Source: Streptomyces sp. SDr-06
Lineage (GTDB): Bacteria; Actinomycetota; Actinomycetes; Streptomycetales; Streptomycetaceae
DNA: 64,000 bases
Direction: 5' to 3'
NCBI RefSeq assembly: GCF_003324565.1
Contig: NZ_QOLA01000028.1
Coordinates: 31,685-95,684, forward strand
A program made the position numbers and the translations under genes. This document shows, piece after piece, positions 41,801-50,248 of the stretch; within the stretch, counting starts at the first letter, position 1, and each line of letters opens with the position of its first letter. The notes beneath the pieces were generated by a model that was given only the letters and a program-made list of their open reading frames with translations, did not search any database and was not told the DNA's origin.

Positions 41801-43497
41801 TGGGCGCGGCGCGCCGCGCCATCCGGGTCCGCATCGCCGGCACCGACCACTGGGCGGCGATCGAGGACGCGGGGCGGCTGCGGGACGCGCTCGGTACGGC
41901 GCTGCCGGTCGGCGTCCCCGAGGCGTTCACCGAACCGGTCAAGGACCCGCTCGGCGATCTGCTGTCCCGGTACGCGCGTACGCACGGCCCGTTCACCTCG
42001 GCCACCGCCGCGGCCCGGTTCAACCTGGGCACCGCGGTCACCGAGGGGGCACTGCAACGCCTCGCGGCCTCGGGCCGGGTGGTCCAGGGCGAGTTCCATC
42101 CGGCGGGCATCGGCCAGGAGTGGTGTGACGCGACGATCCTGCGCAGGCTGCGCCGCCGCTCCCTGGCCGCGCTGCGCCAGGAGCTGGAGCCGGTGCCGCC
42201 CGCGGCCCTCGCCACCTTCCTGCCCCAGTGGCAGCACCTCGGCGGCAGCGGCCTGCGCGGCATCGACGGGCTGGCCCGCGCCGTGGAGCAGTTGCAGGGC
42301 GCCGCCGTCCCCGCCTCGGCCCTGGAGAAGCTGATCCTGCCGTCCCGGGTCCTTGACTACGGCCCCGCGCTCCTCGACGAGCTCACCACGACCGGCGAGG
42401 TCGTCTGGGCGGGGGCGGGCGCACTGCCCGGCAAGGACGGCTGGATCTCCCTCTACCTCGCCGACGCGGCCCCGCTCCTCCTGCCGCCCCCGCATCCGCT
42501 CGAACCGACCGCGCTCCACGAGTCGGTGCTCACCGCGCTGGCGCCGGGCTACGGCCTGTTCTTCCGCCAGCTCGCCGATCAGGTCCGCGCCACCACCCAC
42601 CCCGAGGCGACCGACCCCCAACTGGCCGAGGCCGTATGGGACTTGGCGTGGTCCGGGCGGCTCACCAACGACACCCTGGCGCCCCTGCGCGCGCTGCTCG
42701 GCTCCGGGCGCACCGCGGGTTCCACCGCCCACCGGGCCAAGCGGCCCGTCCCGCGCGGCCGTTACGGCGCCCTGACCGCCGCGGCCCGTCCGGCCTCGCG
42801 CACCGGCCCGCCGACGGTCTCGGGCCGCTGGTCCCTGCTGCCGGCGCGCGAGCCCGACCCCACCCACCGCGCCCACGCCCTGGCCCGCACCCTCCTGGAC
42901 CGGCACGGCGTGGTCACCCGGGGCGCGGTGCAGGCCGAGGGAGTCGAGGGCGGCTTCTCGGCCACGTACCGGATCCTGGCCGCGTTCGAGGACAGCGGGC
43001 AGGCCCGGCGCGGCTATGTGGTGGAGGGGCTCGGCGCGGCCCAGTTCGCGATGGACGGCGCGGTGGACCGGCTGCGGGCGGCCGCCACCGCCCGGGACCG
43101 CTCCTCCGACGCGCACACCGCCCCGCAGGCGGTCGTCCTCGCGGCCGCCGACCCGGCCAACGCCTACGGGGCCGCGCTGCCCTGGCCCGAGCCGCCCAAC
43201 GGCGCCGGGCACAAGCCGGGCCGCAAGGCGGGCTCCCTGGTTGTCCTGGTCGACGGCGAGCTGGTGCTGTATCTGGAGCGCGGCGGCAAATCCCTGCTCT
43301 GCTGGGCGACCGAGCCGGACGACCCGGCCCTGACCGCCGCCTCCGGGGCCCTCGCGGGCGCGGCGCGGGCGGGCCGGCTCGGCACGATCACCGTGGAGCG
43401 GGCCAACGGCGACCCCGCCCTGACGTCGCCCCTCGCCCGCTCCCTGGAGACGGCGGGCTTCGTCCCGACCCCGAGAGGGCTGCGCCTGAGGCCCTGA
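38872..43497 (+). CDS. lhr: Lhr-family ATP-dependent DNA helicase
   Basis: The 1541-residue superfamily 2 helicase translocates 3' to 5' and unwinds RNA:DNA hybrids in mycobacterial relatives, with a DNA repair role. Walker A APTGSGKTLAAFLAAL is near residue 45, DEVH in VILDEVHAVAGTKRGAH near 169, motif III-like GLSATVRP, and motif VI region QRVGRAGHQVGAVSTG. The long C-terminal half (about 860-1541) is the Lhr-specific domain. The ATG at 38872 gives MARTALDTFSPATRGWF; ATG 38863 is an alternative. The DNA glycosylase gene follows 94 bp later, matching a conserved repair pair in actinobacteria. Confidence 0.95.
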   Translation: MARTALDTFSPATRGWFTGAFTAPTAAQEGAWRAIAEGSDVLVVAPTGSGKTLAAFLAALDRLAATPPPAEAKKRCRVLYVSPLKALAVDVERNLRSPLTGIRQESVRLGLPEPEVRVGIRSGDTPAAERRALTTRPPDILITTPESLFLMLTSAAREALEGIETVILDEVHAVAGTKRGAHLALSLERLDELLPKPARRIGLSATVRPVDEVARYLSPQRKVEIVQPPSAKEFDLSVVVPVEDLAELAGSPAADAQEGAEKPSIWPHVEERIVDLVQAHRSTIVFANSRRLAERLCNRLNEIAYERATGAPLPEAHSPADLMGGSGAATGAPPLLAKAHHGSVSKEQRALVEEDLKAGRLPAVVATSSLELGIDMGAVDLVVQVESPPSVASGLQRVGRAGHQVGAVSTGVVFPKYRGDLVQSAVVTERMRAGAIESLRIPSNPLDVLAQQLVAMTALDTWQVDDLMALVRRATPFAALPESAFTAVLDMLAGRYPSDAFAELRPRVVWDRVAGTVTGRPGAQRLAVTSGGTIPDRGLFGVFLAGADPKKGGGRVGELDEEMVYESRVGDVFTLGTTSWRIEDITRDRVLVSPAPGVPGRLPFWKGDQLGRPLELGRALGAFLREVGSLTPDDARLRLLSAGLDAWAADNVIGYLDEQRRACGHIPDDRTILVERFRDELGDWRVVIHSPFGAQVHAPWALALGARLAERYGMDAQVMHADDGIVLRLPDADLMGLDLLDQDPAHLDSTYDSDQAPVGAADAVFDKGEIEQIVTDQVGSSALFASRFRECAARALLLPRRNPGKRTPLWQQRQRAAQLLQVASEFGSFPIVLEAVRECLQDVFDVPGLTELMGDLEARRVRLVEVTTPEPSPFARSLLFGYVAQFLYEGDSPLAERRAAALSLDSRLLAELLGQAELRELLDAEVLTELEQELQWLTEDRRIKDVEGVADLLRVLGPLTDAELAARGAEPGWAPELGAARRAIRVRIAGTDHWAAIEDAGRLRDALGTALPVGVPEAFTEPVKDPLGDLLSRYARTHGPFTSATAAARFNLGTAVTEGALQRLAASGRVVQGEFHPAGIGQEWCDATILRRLRRRSLAALRQELEPVPPAALATFLPQWQHLGGSGLRGIDGLARAVEQLQGAAVPASALEKLILPSRVLDYGPALLDELTTTGEVVWAGAGALPGKDGWISLYLADAAPLLLPPPHPLEPTALHESVLTALAPGYGLFFRQLADQVRATTHPEATDPQLAEAVWDLAWSGRLTNDTLAPLRALLGSGRTAGSTAHRAKRPVPRGRYGALTAAARPASRTGPPTVSGRWSLLPAREPDPTHRAHALARTLLDRHGVVTRGAVQAEGVEGGFSATYRILAAFEDSGQARRGYVVEGLGAAQFAMDGAVDRLRAAATARDRSSDAHTAPQAVVLAAADPANAYGAALPWPEPPNGAGHKPGRKAGSLVVLVDGELVLYLERGGKSLLCWATEPDDPALTAASGALAGAARAGRLGTITVERANGDPALTSPLARSLETAGFVPTPRGLRLRP

Positions 43498-43591
43498 CCC
43501 GCGCGGGGCGAGCTCGCCCCGCGGCCGGCCCCGCTCGCCGACCGGCCCGCGCCCGGCGGCGTTCCCCGACCAGCCCCGGCACAATGGACCC

Positions 43592-44359
43592 ATGCCCGAA
43601 GGCGACACCGTCTACCAGGCCGCGCGGCGGCTGCACACGGCGCTGGCCGGGCTGGTGCTGACCCGGTCCGATCTGCGGGTGCCGCGGTTCGCCACGGCGG
43701 ATCTCACCGGACGGGCCGTCCTCGACGTGACCCCGCGCGGCAAGCATCTGCTGACCCGGATCGAGGGTGGCCTCACCCTCCACTCCCATCTGCGCATGGA
43801 CGGGTCCTGGCGGATCTACCGGCCCGGCGAGCGCTGGGGCGGCGGCCCCGCCCACCAGATCCGGGCGATCCTCGGCAACGCGGAGCACACGGCCGTCGGC
43901 TACCGGCTGCCCGTGCTCGAACTGCTGCGCACCCAGGACGAGTCCAAGGCGGTCGGGCATCTGGGTCCGGACCTCCTCGGCCCGGACTGGGACGCCGACA
44001 CCGCCCTGCGCAACCTCCTCCAGGACCCCGACCGCACCATCGGCGACGCCCTGCTCGACCAGCGCAACCTCGCCGGGGTCGGCAATGTCTTCAAGTCGGA
44101 GATCTGCTTCGCCCTGCGGGTGGTGCCCTGGCTGCCGATCGGCGAACTCCCTTGTCCCGAGCGCCTCGTGGCCACAGCGAAGCAGCTCCTGGAGGCGAAC
44201 AAGGACCGCCCGGTCCGCCAGGCGTACATCTACGGCCGGGCCGGCCGCCCGTGCCCCCGCTGCCGGACACCCATCCGCACCGCGGCCCAGCGCGATCCCG
44301 CGGGCCGCGAGCGCCCCACCTACTGGTGCCCCAAGTGCCAGCCCGCGCCCGCCCTGTGA
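43592..44359 (+). CDS. nei: Endonuclease VIII-type DNA glycosylase (Nei2-like)
   Basis: The 255-residue Fpg/Nei enzyme excises oxidised pyrimidines. The catalytic N terminus MPEGDTVYQAARRLH (Pro2, Glu3 after Met removal) is intact, with RGKHLL and LHSHLRMDGSW, the H2TH region LLDQRNLAGVGNVFKSEICF, and a C-terminal Cys4 zinc finger (CPRC ... YWCPKC). ATG 43592 is unambiguous since the N-terminal proline must follow Met. It lies directly after lhr, suggesting joint function in repair. Between the two genes a 22-bp perfect palindrome (43502-43523) may act in termination. Confidence 0.95.
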   Translation: MPEGDTVYQAARRLHTALAGLVLTRSDLRVPRFATADLTGRAVLDVTPRGKHLLTRIEGGLTLHSHLRMDGSWRIYRPGERWGGGPAHQIRAILGNAEHTAVGYRLPVLELLRTQDESKAVGHLGPDLLGPDWDADTALRNLLQDPDRTIGDALLDQRNLAGVGNVFKSEICFALRVVPWLPIGELPCPERLVATAKQLLEANKDRPVRQAYIYGRAGRPCPRCRTPIRTAAQRDPAGRERPTYWCPKCQPAPAL

Positions 44360-44423
44360 AGCAGGCGCACAGCACCCCGCACACTTATTGACGCCCCGTC
44401 AGATCTGGTCGTACCGTCCCGGC

Positions 44424-45188
44424 ATGCCCCTCACGGCGTACGACCTCACCTACCGCACCGCCTTCATCACCGGCGCGGCCGGCGGGATAGGCCGCGCCAG
44501 CGCCCTGCTCCTCGCGGAGGCCGGTGCCACCGTGCACTGCGCGGACCTCGACGAGGCGGGCCTGGACGAGACCAGGGCGCTGGTCACCAAGGCGGGCGGC
44601 ACGGCCCGGGTCCACCCGCTCGACGTCGCGGACCGCGCCCAGGTCAGGGCGGCGCTGGCGGCCGCCGGGCCGGTCGACGTGCTGGCCGCGATCGCGGGGA
44701 TCATGCACACCAGCTCGGTCCTGGACACCGAGGACGCCGATCTCGACCGGGTGCTCGCCGTCAACTTCAAGGGCGTGCTCCACGTCTGCCAGGAGGCGGC
44801 CCGCGCGATGATCGACCACGGTGTCCGCGGCTCCATCGTCACCATGGCCTCGGGCGCCGTGGACTCCGCGCGGCCGGGCCTGTTCTGCTACAGCGCCTCC
44901 AAGGCCGCGGTCGTCCAGCTCACCAAGACGCTCGCCTCCGAGCTGGGTCCGCACGGGATCCGCGTCAACGCCGTGGCCCCCGGCTGGGTGCGGACCCCGA
45001 TGACCACCCAGCACGCCGCGGAGCAGCAGGAGCAGATGGAGTCGACGATGCTGCGGCTCTCGCCGCTCGGCCGGCTCGGCGAACCCGAGGACATCGCCCA
45101 CGCCGTGCTGTATCTGGCCGCGGACGCCTCGGCGTTCACGACGGGCCAGATCCTGCGTCCGAACGGCGGCGCCTCGATGCCCTGGTAG
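44424..45188 (+). CDS. Short-chain dehydrogenase/reductase
   Basis: The 254-residue SDR has the cofactor motif TGAAGGIGRASALLL, CADLDE at the end of beta-2 (favouring NAD(H)), IAGIM for NAG, the active-site Ser region VTMASGAVDS and YSASK (Tyr-x3-Lys), and PGWVRTPMTT. ATG 44424. It follows nei by 64 bp; a functional link is unlikely. The last 53 bp overlap the antiparallel small membrane-protein gene. Substrate unknown. Confidence 0.93.
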   Translation: MPLTAYDLTYRTAFITGAAGGIGRASALLLAEAGATVHCADLDEAGLDETRALVTKAGGTARVHPLDVADRAQVRAALAAAGPVDVLAAIAGIMHTSSVLDTEDADLDRVLAVNFKGVLHVCQEAARAMIDHGVRGSIVTMASGAVDSARPGLFCYSASKAAVVQLTKTLASELGPHGIRVNAVAPGWVRTPMTTQHAAEQQEQMESTMLRLSPLGRLGEPEDIAHAVLYLAADASAFTTGQILRPNGGASMPW

Positions 45189-45372
45189 ACCGCGGACGCC
45201 GACCGGACGCGGAGGCCACGTGCACCGGCAGCAGACTCAGCCCCCAGCCGCCCGCGACCATCGTGCCCTCGACGAAGCCCGTCTGCCCGGGCACCAGCAC
45301 CATGCGCAGCACGGCCCACCACCACAGCGCCGCAACCATCAGCGCGGGCACCCAACGCACCGCCACCGTCAT
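45136..45372 (-). CDS. Small hypothetical membrane protein overlapping the SDR 3' end
   Basis: The 78-residue product has two hydrophobic segments (VRWVPALMVAALWWWAVLRMVL and MVAGGWGLSLLPVHVA) and an Arg/Ser-rich tail encoded antisense to the last codons of the SDR gene. ATG 45372. The first 45 residues look like real membrane-protein sequence; the tail over the SDR is low complexity and may just reflect a late stop. Not recognised. Confidence 0.55.
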   Translation of the reverse strand: MTVAVRWVPALMVAALWWWAVLRMVLVPGQTGFVEGTMVAGGWGLSLLPVHVASASGRRPRSTRASRRRRSDAGSGPS

Positions 45373-45533
45373 GGGCCGCCTCCTCGGGCCGACGCTAGAC
45401 CGCCGGACAAGCCGCGGGGAGGGCGCACCGGGTGCAGGCCCGGGGCGCTCCGCGTCCCCCGCGCCTCACCCCGTACGACCTCGCTCTCGGCGGGCGCACC
45501 CCCGCGCGGCGGCGCACGGACACGTCCAACGGT

Positions 45534-46004
45534 TCAGACCGTCTCCGCCTGGAACATCCAGGCGTGCTTCTCGAGGTCGGCCGTGAGACCGATGAGGATG
45601 TCCTGGGTGACCGGGTCCGGGTCGGCGGTCGCCTCGATGCGCCCGCGCATCCGGCCGATGACCACACCGAGCGCGTCCACGAGGACCTTCACGGCCTCGG
45701 TGTCCTTGATCCAGCCGTCCGGCACGGTGTCGATCGCACTCGACTTCGCGACCGTCGCGGACCGTCCGTCCGGGCTGACCCCGACGGCGGAGGCCCGCTC
45801 GGCCACCGTGTCCGAATGCAGTCGCGCGGTGTCGACGACCTCGTCGAGCTGGAGGTGGACGGACCGGAAGCGCGGCCCCACCACGTTCCAGTGCACCTGC
45901 TTGGCCACCAGCGAGAGGTCCACGAGATCCACCAGCGCGCCCTGCAGAGCGTCGCCGACCACCTTGAGGTCGGCGTCGGACAGCGGGCTCTTGATGTAGG
46001 ACAT
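45534..46004 (-). CDS. dps: Dps-family ferritin-like DNA-protection protein
   Basis: The 156-residue protein belongs to the Dps family, which forms 12-mers that oxidise and store iron and protect DNA. The inter-subunit ferroxidase residues are visible in AKQVHWNVVGPRFRSVHLQLDEVVDTARLHSD (His, His, Asp, Glu). ATG 46004. The N terminus (MSYIKSPLSDADLK) is short with only two lysines, so direct DNA binding may be weak. It follows clgR on the same strand but a terminator separates them, so it likely has its own promoter in 46005-46138. Confidence 0.93.
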   Translation of the reverse strand: MSYIKSPLSDADLKVVGDALQGALVDLVDLSLVAKQVHWNVVGPRFRSVHLQLDEVVDTARLHSDTVAERASAVGVSPDGRSATVAKSSAIDTVPDGWIKDTEAVKVLVDALGVVIGRMRGRIEATADPDPVTQDILIGLTADLEKHAWMFQAETV

Positions 46005-46138
46005 GCGTTTCCTCCACTCAGGACGGAACGCCCGCGGGACATCCGCACGAGGGGAACGCTCGTACGGACTATGCGGACGTATGCGCGATCTCCTACCACC
46101 CTGCCACAGAAGCCCCGAAACGGGCGCGGCGGAAAAGG

Positions 46139-46178
46139 CTGAGCCCCGGCGGTCACGAAGTGACCAACCGGGGCTCAG
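46139..46178 (-). terminator. Terminator downstream of clgR
   Basis: CTGAGCCCCGG pairs with CCGGGGCTCAG around an inner GGTCAC-GAA-GTGACC hairpin; on the minus strand it is followed by CCTTTTCC. It lies 26 bp after the clgR stop and before dps. Confidence 0.82.
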
Positions 46179-46204
46179 TACAAGCCTGGGTGCGAGCCTG
46201 GATA

Positions 46205-46594
46205 TCAGGCCGCGACGACGTCCACCGCTTCCGCGGGCGCCTTGATCGTCACCCGCTCCGTCGGCACGCCAGTCACCGACGTCACGGAGATCGAATTGAG
46301 CATCGGACGTACCGGCGCACGCACCGGCACCGGGTCACTCGCTGCCGCAGAGGCAGCGAGCTCGGCGAGTGCCAGCTCGTCGCTCACTTCCCGCATGAGC
46401 TCGGACATCCGTACGTCAAGCGCGTCGCAGATCGCGGAGAGCAGTTCGGAGGAAGCCTCCTTCTGCCCCCGCTCCACCTCGGAGAGATAGCCGAGTGAGA
46501 CTCGGGCGGACGAGGAGACTTCGCGCAGAGTACGGCCCTGGCGCTGGCGCTGCCGACGCAGCACGTCACCCAGCAGGCGACGGAGCAGAATCAT
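46205..46594 (-). CDS. clgR: Clp protease gene regulator ClgR
   Basis: The 129-residue XRE-type activator controls clp protease and lon genes in streptomycetes and corynebacteria. The helix-turn-helix is in LREVSSSARVSLGYLSEVERGQKEASSELLSAICDAL (split over residues 19-58). It ends VDVVAA; two terminal alanines are reported to be the ClpP degradation signal of Streptomyces lividans ClgR, so feedback proteolysis is expected. ATG 46594 has AGGGAG eight bases upstream; a longer frame to 46627 is unlikely. A strong hairpin ends the transcript. Confidence 0.92.
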   Translation of the reverse strand: MILLRRLLGDVLRRQRQRQGRTLREVSSSARVSLGYLSEVERGQKEASSELLSAICDALDVRMSELMREVSDELALAELAASAAASDPVPVRAPVRPMLNSISVTSVTGVPTERVTIKAPAEAVDVVAA

Positions 46595-46703
46595 CGGTGG
46601 CTCCCTCCTCGGACCGCGTAGCCGCATCCTTCACGCCCCACCGTACCGCCTCGCGCCGCGGCCGTGCGGGGAGCGATGTCGTGTTCACTCAGGGCTGCAA
46701 ACA

Positions 46704-47213
46704 TCAAATCCCCCCGTTCTGTTCCGTATCCTGTGCCCGCCCATCCTTGCGGAGTTCACTGGAGAGCAGTTCGAGCACGCTGCGTACACTCTCCCTACGA
46801 ATTTCCGCCCGGTCGCCGTTCAACCGCAATGCGACCGTTTTCTTGGCTCCCGCCGGACCAACGGCCGAAACGTATACCGTCCCGACCGGCCGGCCGTCCT
46901 GGGGCTCGGGCCCCGCGACACCCGTGGTCGCGATCCCCCAGTCGGCGCCCAGAACCTCGCGCACCCCCGCCGCCATCTGCGACGCGACCTCGGGATCGAC
47001 CGCGCCGCGCTCGGCCAGAAGGGTCCCGTCCACACCCAGGACGTCCCGCTTCAGCACGGTCGCGTACGCCGTCACGGAACCGCGGAAAACCCGCGAGGCA
47101 CCCGGCACCGCGGTGAGCTCGGCGGCCACCAGGCCGCCCGTCAGCGACTCCGCGACCGCGAGCGTCTGGTCACGCTCCGTGAGCAGCCGCAGGAGCCGGT
47201 CCGCCTCGCTCAC
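46704..47213 (-). CDS. cinA: CinA C-terminal domain protein (NMN deamidase type)
   Basis: The 169-residue single-domain CinA protein has LAVAESLTGGLVAAELTAVPGAS, FRGSVTAYATVLKRDVLGV and GIATTGVAGPEPQDGRPVGTVYV, the hallmarks of the nicotinamide-mononucleotide amidohydrolase domain. The N-terminal molybdopterin-binding-like domain of full CinA is absent, as usual in streptomycetes. GTG 47213 overlaps the pgsA stop (GTGA), so translation is coupled in rimO-pgsA-cinA. Confidence 0.92.
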   Translation of the reverse strand: MSEADRLLRLLTERDQTLAVAESLTGGLVAAELTAVPGASRVFRGSVTAYATVLKRDVLGVDGTLLAERGAVDPEVASQMAAGVREVLGADWGIATTGVAGPEPQDGRPVGTVYVSAVGPAGAKKTVALRLNGDRAEIRRESVRSVLELLSSELRKDGRAQDTEQNGGI

Positions 47214-47878
47214 GACGCGGACCCTCCGGCGGCGCGCTGCGCGGCAAGTCCCTTGCGCCTCAGCACGATCGCCTGGCGCACATAGTCGAGCCCCGTGACC
47301 ACCGTGAGCACCACGGCGACGGCCATCACCCAGAAGCGCAGGGTGGCCAGCGGACCCGTCAGCGCCAGGACGTACATCCCGGTCGCGGTGCCCTGGGCGA
47401 GGGTCTTGAGCTTTCCACCGCGGCTGGCCGGAATCACTCCATGCCTGATGACCCAGAAACGCATGAGCGTGATGCCGAGTTCCCGGAACAGGATGACTCC
47501 GGTGACCCACCACGGCAGATCGCCGAGCAGGGAGAGACAGATCAGCGCCGCTCCCATGATCGCCTTGTCGGCGATCGGGTCGGCGATCTTCCCGAAGTCG
47601 GTGACCAGGTTGTACGTGCGGGCCAGATGCCCGTCGAAGATGTCGGTGATCATGGCGACGGCGAAGGCCGCCCAGGCCCACGCCCGCATCGCCGGGTCGT
47701 ACCCGCCGTCCGCGAGCAGGAGCATGACGAAGCCCGGCACGAGCACGAGCCGGATCATCGTGAGGATGTTGGCGATGTTCCAGAGGCTGGCCTGGTTGAC
47801 GGCCGCAGCACCCAGCTTGCCGCCGGGCGCCGGCGTCCGGCCGGTACCGCCCGCCGCCGATGCCGGGACTCCGGTCAT
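47210..47878 (-). CDS. pgsA: CDP-diacylglycerol--glycerol-3-phosphate 3-phosphatidyltransferase
   Basis: The 222-residue membrane enzyme makes phosphatidylglycerophosphate, precursor of phosphatidylglycerol and cardiolipin. The CDP-alcohol phosphotransferase motif is complete: DIFDGHLARTYNLVTDFGKI followed by ADPIAD. About five membrane helices follow a 25-residue Gly/Ala/Pro-rich N terminus. ATG 47878 overlaps the rimO stop (ATGA), and the 3' end overlaps cinA. Identification of the family is firm; glycerol-3-phosphate rather than another alcohol is the usual assignment at this locus. Confidence 0.93.
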   Translation of the reverse strand: MTGVPASAAGGTGRTPAPGGKLGAAAVNQASLWNIANILTMIRLVLVPGFVMLLLADGGYDPAMRAWAWAAFAVAMITDIFDGHLARTYNLVTDFGKIADPIADKAIMGAALICLSLLGDLPWWVTGVILFRELGITLMRFWVIRHGVIPASRGGKLKTLAQGTATGMYVLALTGPLATLRFWVMAVAVVLTVVTGLDYVRQAIVLRRKGLAAQRAAGGSAS

Positions 47879-49344
47879 CTGCCCGCCTCCTCAGCCCCAT
47901 CGAGCAACTCGACCACGAGGTCGACACCTTCGGTACCGACCACCTTGGCCTCGACGATACGGCCGGGCGCAAGACCGGCGCTCCGGGTGAAGATCACCTG
48001 GCCGTCGGTCTCGGGCGCCTGGTGCTCCGCGCGGCCGACCGCGCCGTCCTCCTCGTCGACGCTCTCGACCAGGACGCGCACGGTGTCGCCGATGCGCTCC
48101 TCGGCGCGCTGCGCGGTGAGCTCCTCCGCGAGCCGCGACAGGTGCGCGAGCCGCTCGGCGATGGTGTCCGCGTCCAGCTTGTTCTCGTAGCCGACCGCTT
48201 CGGTGCCCTCCTCGTCGGAGTAGCCGAAGACGCCGATCGCATCGAGGCGGGCGGCCGTGAGGAAGCGTTCCAGCTCCTTGAAGTCCTCCTCCGTCTCGCC
48301 GGGGAAGCCGACGATGAAGTTGGACCGCACACCGGCCGTCGGAGCCTTGGCGCGGATCGTGTCAAGCAGTTCGAGGAACCGCTCGGTGTCGCCGAAGCGC
48401 CGCATCGCGCGCAGCACGCCGGGCGCCGAGTGCTGGAAGGAGAGGTCGAAGTACGGCACGACCTTCTCGGTCGACGTCAGGACGTCGATGAGGCCCGGCC
48501 GCATCTCGGCGGGCTGGAGGTAGCTGACGCGTACCCGCTCGATGCCGTCGACCGCCGCGAGCTCCGGAAGCAGCGTCTCGAGCAGCCGGATGTCGCCGAG
48601 GTCCTTGCCGTACGAGGTGTTGTTCTCGGAGACCAGCATGACCTCCTTGACGCCCTGCTCGGCCAGCCAGCGGGTCTCGCCGAGCACGTCGCTGGGGCGG
48701 CGCGAGATGAAGGAGCCGCGGAAGGACGGGATGGCGCAGAACGAGCAGCGGCGGTCGCAGCCGGAGGCCAGCTTCACGGAGGCGACCGGGCTGGAGTCCA
48801 GGCGGCGGCGCAGCGGGGCGCGCGGCCCGGAGGCGGGCGCGAGGCCTTCGGGGAGGTCCTCGGGGGCGGTGTCCTGCGCGTGGCCGGGCAGCGCCACGTC
48901 CGGGGCGGCCTGCCGCTCGGCCGGACTGATCGGCAGCAGCTTGCGCCGGTCGCGCGGGGTGTGCGAGGCGTGGATGCCGCCGTTGAGGATGGTCTGGAGG
49001 CGGTCGGAGATGTCGGCGTAGTCGTCGAAGCCGAGCACTCCGTCGGCCTCGGGCAGCGCCTCGGCGAGGTCCTTGCCGTACCGCTCGGCCATGCAGCCGA
49101 CCGCGACGACGGCCTGGGTCCTGCCGTGGTCCTTCAGATCGTTGGCCTCGAGGAGGGCGTCGACGGAGTCCTTCTTGGCGGCTTCGACGAATCCGCAGGT
49201 GTTGACGACGGCGACGTCCGCGTCCGATGCGTCCTCGACGAGCTCCCAGCCGTCCGCTGCCAAGCGGCCTGCGAGCTCCTCCGAGTCCACCTCGTTACGG
49301 GCGCAGCCAAGAGTGACAAGGGCGACGGTGCGGCGTTCGGGCAT
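47875..49344 (-). CDS. rimO: Ribosomal protein S12 methylthiotransferase RimO
   Basis: The 489-residue radical SAM enzyme methylthiolates Asp88-equivalent of ribosomal protein S12. The N-terminal UPF0004 domain has cluster cysteines in TLGCARNEVDSE, VVNTCGFVEAAKKDS and AVGCMAERYG; the radical SAM motif is CDRRCSFCAIP; a TRAM domain closes the protein. A 40-residue Pro/Ala/Asp insert separates the first two domains. It differs from MiaB (17.3-18.8 kb) in the CGFxE motif that is typical of RimO. First gene of the rimO-pgsA-cinA run. Confidence 0.96.
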   Translation of the reverse strand: MPERRTVALVTLGCARNEVDSEELAGRLAADGWELVEDASDADVAVVNTCGFVEAAKKDSVDALLEANDLKDHGRTQAVVAVGCMAERYGKDLAEALPEADGVLGFDDYADISDRLQTILNGGIHASHTPRDRRKLLPISPAERQAAPDVALPGHAQDTAPEDLPEGLAPASGPRAPLRRRLDSSPVASVKLASGCDRRCSFCAIPSFRGSFISRRPSDVLGETRWLAEQGVKEVMLVSENNTSYGKDLGDIRLLETLLPELAAVDGIERVRVSYLQPAEMRPGLIDVLTSTEKVVPYFDLSFQHSAPGVLRAMRRFGDTERFLELLDTIRAKAPTAGVRSNFIVGFPGETEEDFKELERFLTAARLDAIGVFGYSDEEGTEAVGYENKLDADTIAERLAHLSRLAEELTAQRAEERIGDTVRVLVESVDEEDGAVGRAEHQAPETDGQVIFTRSAGLAPGRIVEAKVVGTEGVDLVVELLDGAEEAGR

Positions 49345-49405
49345 GGACTCAAGACTACTTTGTCCTGGCCCACGCCCCCGCCGCGAGGGTCACCGGGTCC
49401 GGCTC

Positions 49406-50248
49406 TCAGCCGACCTGCGGGTCGCCCTTGGTGTAGCTCAGGCGCTCGACCTGGCCGTCCTCGAACTTGCTCTCGATCTTCTTTCCGTTGACGTAGAGCT
49501 CGATCGCCCCGGCGTTGCCGAGGATCAGGTCGACCTGCTGGCCGTCCTGGAACGTCTGAGCCTCGCCCTTCTGGAGCAGTCCGTCGAAGAGCATCTTGCC
49601 GTTGTGGTCCTTGGCCGAGATCCAGCTCTTGTCGTTGACCGCGGTGACCTTCACGGTGACCTTGTCGCCCGGGACGGCGGCGATCGCGCTGTCCGAGGGG
49701 GACGGGGTCGGCTTGGGCGGCGGCGCGGGCTTGGACGGAGTGGGGCTGGCCGACGGGGAGGGCGGCTTCTGCTGACTGGGGCCCTCGGCGACGGAGGTGC
49801 CGCCCCTGCCCTTGTCGCTGCCGCCGCTGAACATCGTGAAGCCCACGAAGCCGACGACCACCACGATCGCGGCGACCATGGCGGCGGTCCAGTTGGGCCG
49901 GCGCGGCTCGGGCCGGATGCGCTCGGCCTCGAACAGGGGGGCCGCGGGGGTGGGCGCGGGTCGGCCGCCGTGATCGGCGTCGTACCGTGCGACCAGCGGA
50001 TCCGGGTCGAGATGGACGGCCTGGGCGAGCGTACGGATGTGCCCGCGCGCGTACACATCACCGCCGCACCGCGAGAAGTCGTCCTGCTCGATCGCGTGCA
50101 CGATGGGGATGCGCACCCGCGTGATGGAACTGACCTCGTCGACCGTCAGTCCGGCGGCGATACGGGCCTGCTGAAGTGCACGACCGATCGATGGCCCGTC
50201 GTCTTCGATCGAAGGCCGGTCGTCTTCGGGAGAGTTGCCGATGGACAC
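49406..50248 (-). CDS. RodZ-like membrane-anchored helix-turn-helix protein
   Basis: The 280-residue protein has a cytoplasmic XRE-type helix-turn-helix (IGRALQQARIAAGLTVDEVSS, about 20-85), one membrane helix (WTAAMVAAIVVVVGFVGFTMF, about 119-140), a Pro/Ser-rich extracytoplasmic linker and a beta-rich DUF4115 domain. RodZ tethers MreB in rod-shaped bacteria; its streptomycete role is not defined. ATG 50248. A promoter-like TTGCCC-19-TAGACT lies upstream. It sits between ftsK and rimO, a conserved actinobacterial neighbourhood. Confidence 0.85.
   Translation of the reverse strand: MSIGNSPEDDRPSIEDDGPSIGRALQQARIAAGLTVDEVSSITRVRIPIVHAIEQDDFSRCGGDVYARGHIRTLAQAVHLDPDPLVARYDADHGGRPAPTPAAPLFEAERIRPEPRRPNWTAAMVAAIVVVVGFVGFTMFSGGSDKGRGGTSVAEGPSQQKPPSPSASPTPSKPAPPPKPTPSPSDSAIAAVPGDKVTVKVTAVNDKSWISAKDHNGKMLFDGLLQKGEAQTFQDGQQVDLILGNAGAIELYVNGKKIESKFEDGQVERLSYTKGDPQVG

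Noticed and set aside
43502..43523. 22-bp perfect palindrome CGCGGGGCGAG/CTCGCCCCGCG between lhr and nei as a terminator
   Set aside because: It has no natural loop and nei appears to follow lhr in the same transcript; GC-rich palindromes of this kind are frequent, so it is noted but not called.
46595..46703. ClgR autoregulatory binding site
   Set aside because: Only a weak GTTCAC-N5-GCT match was found, which is not better than chance in this DNA.
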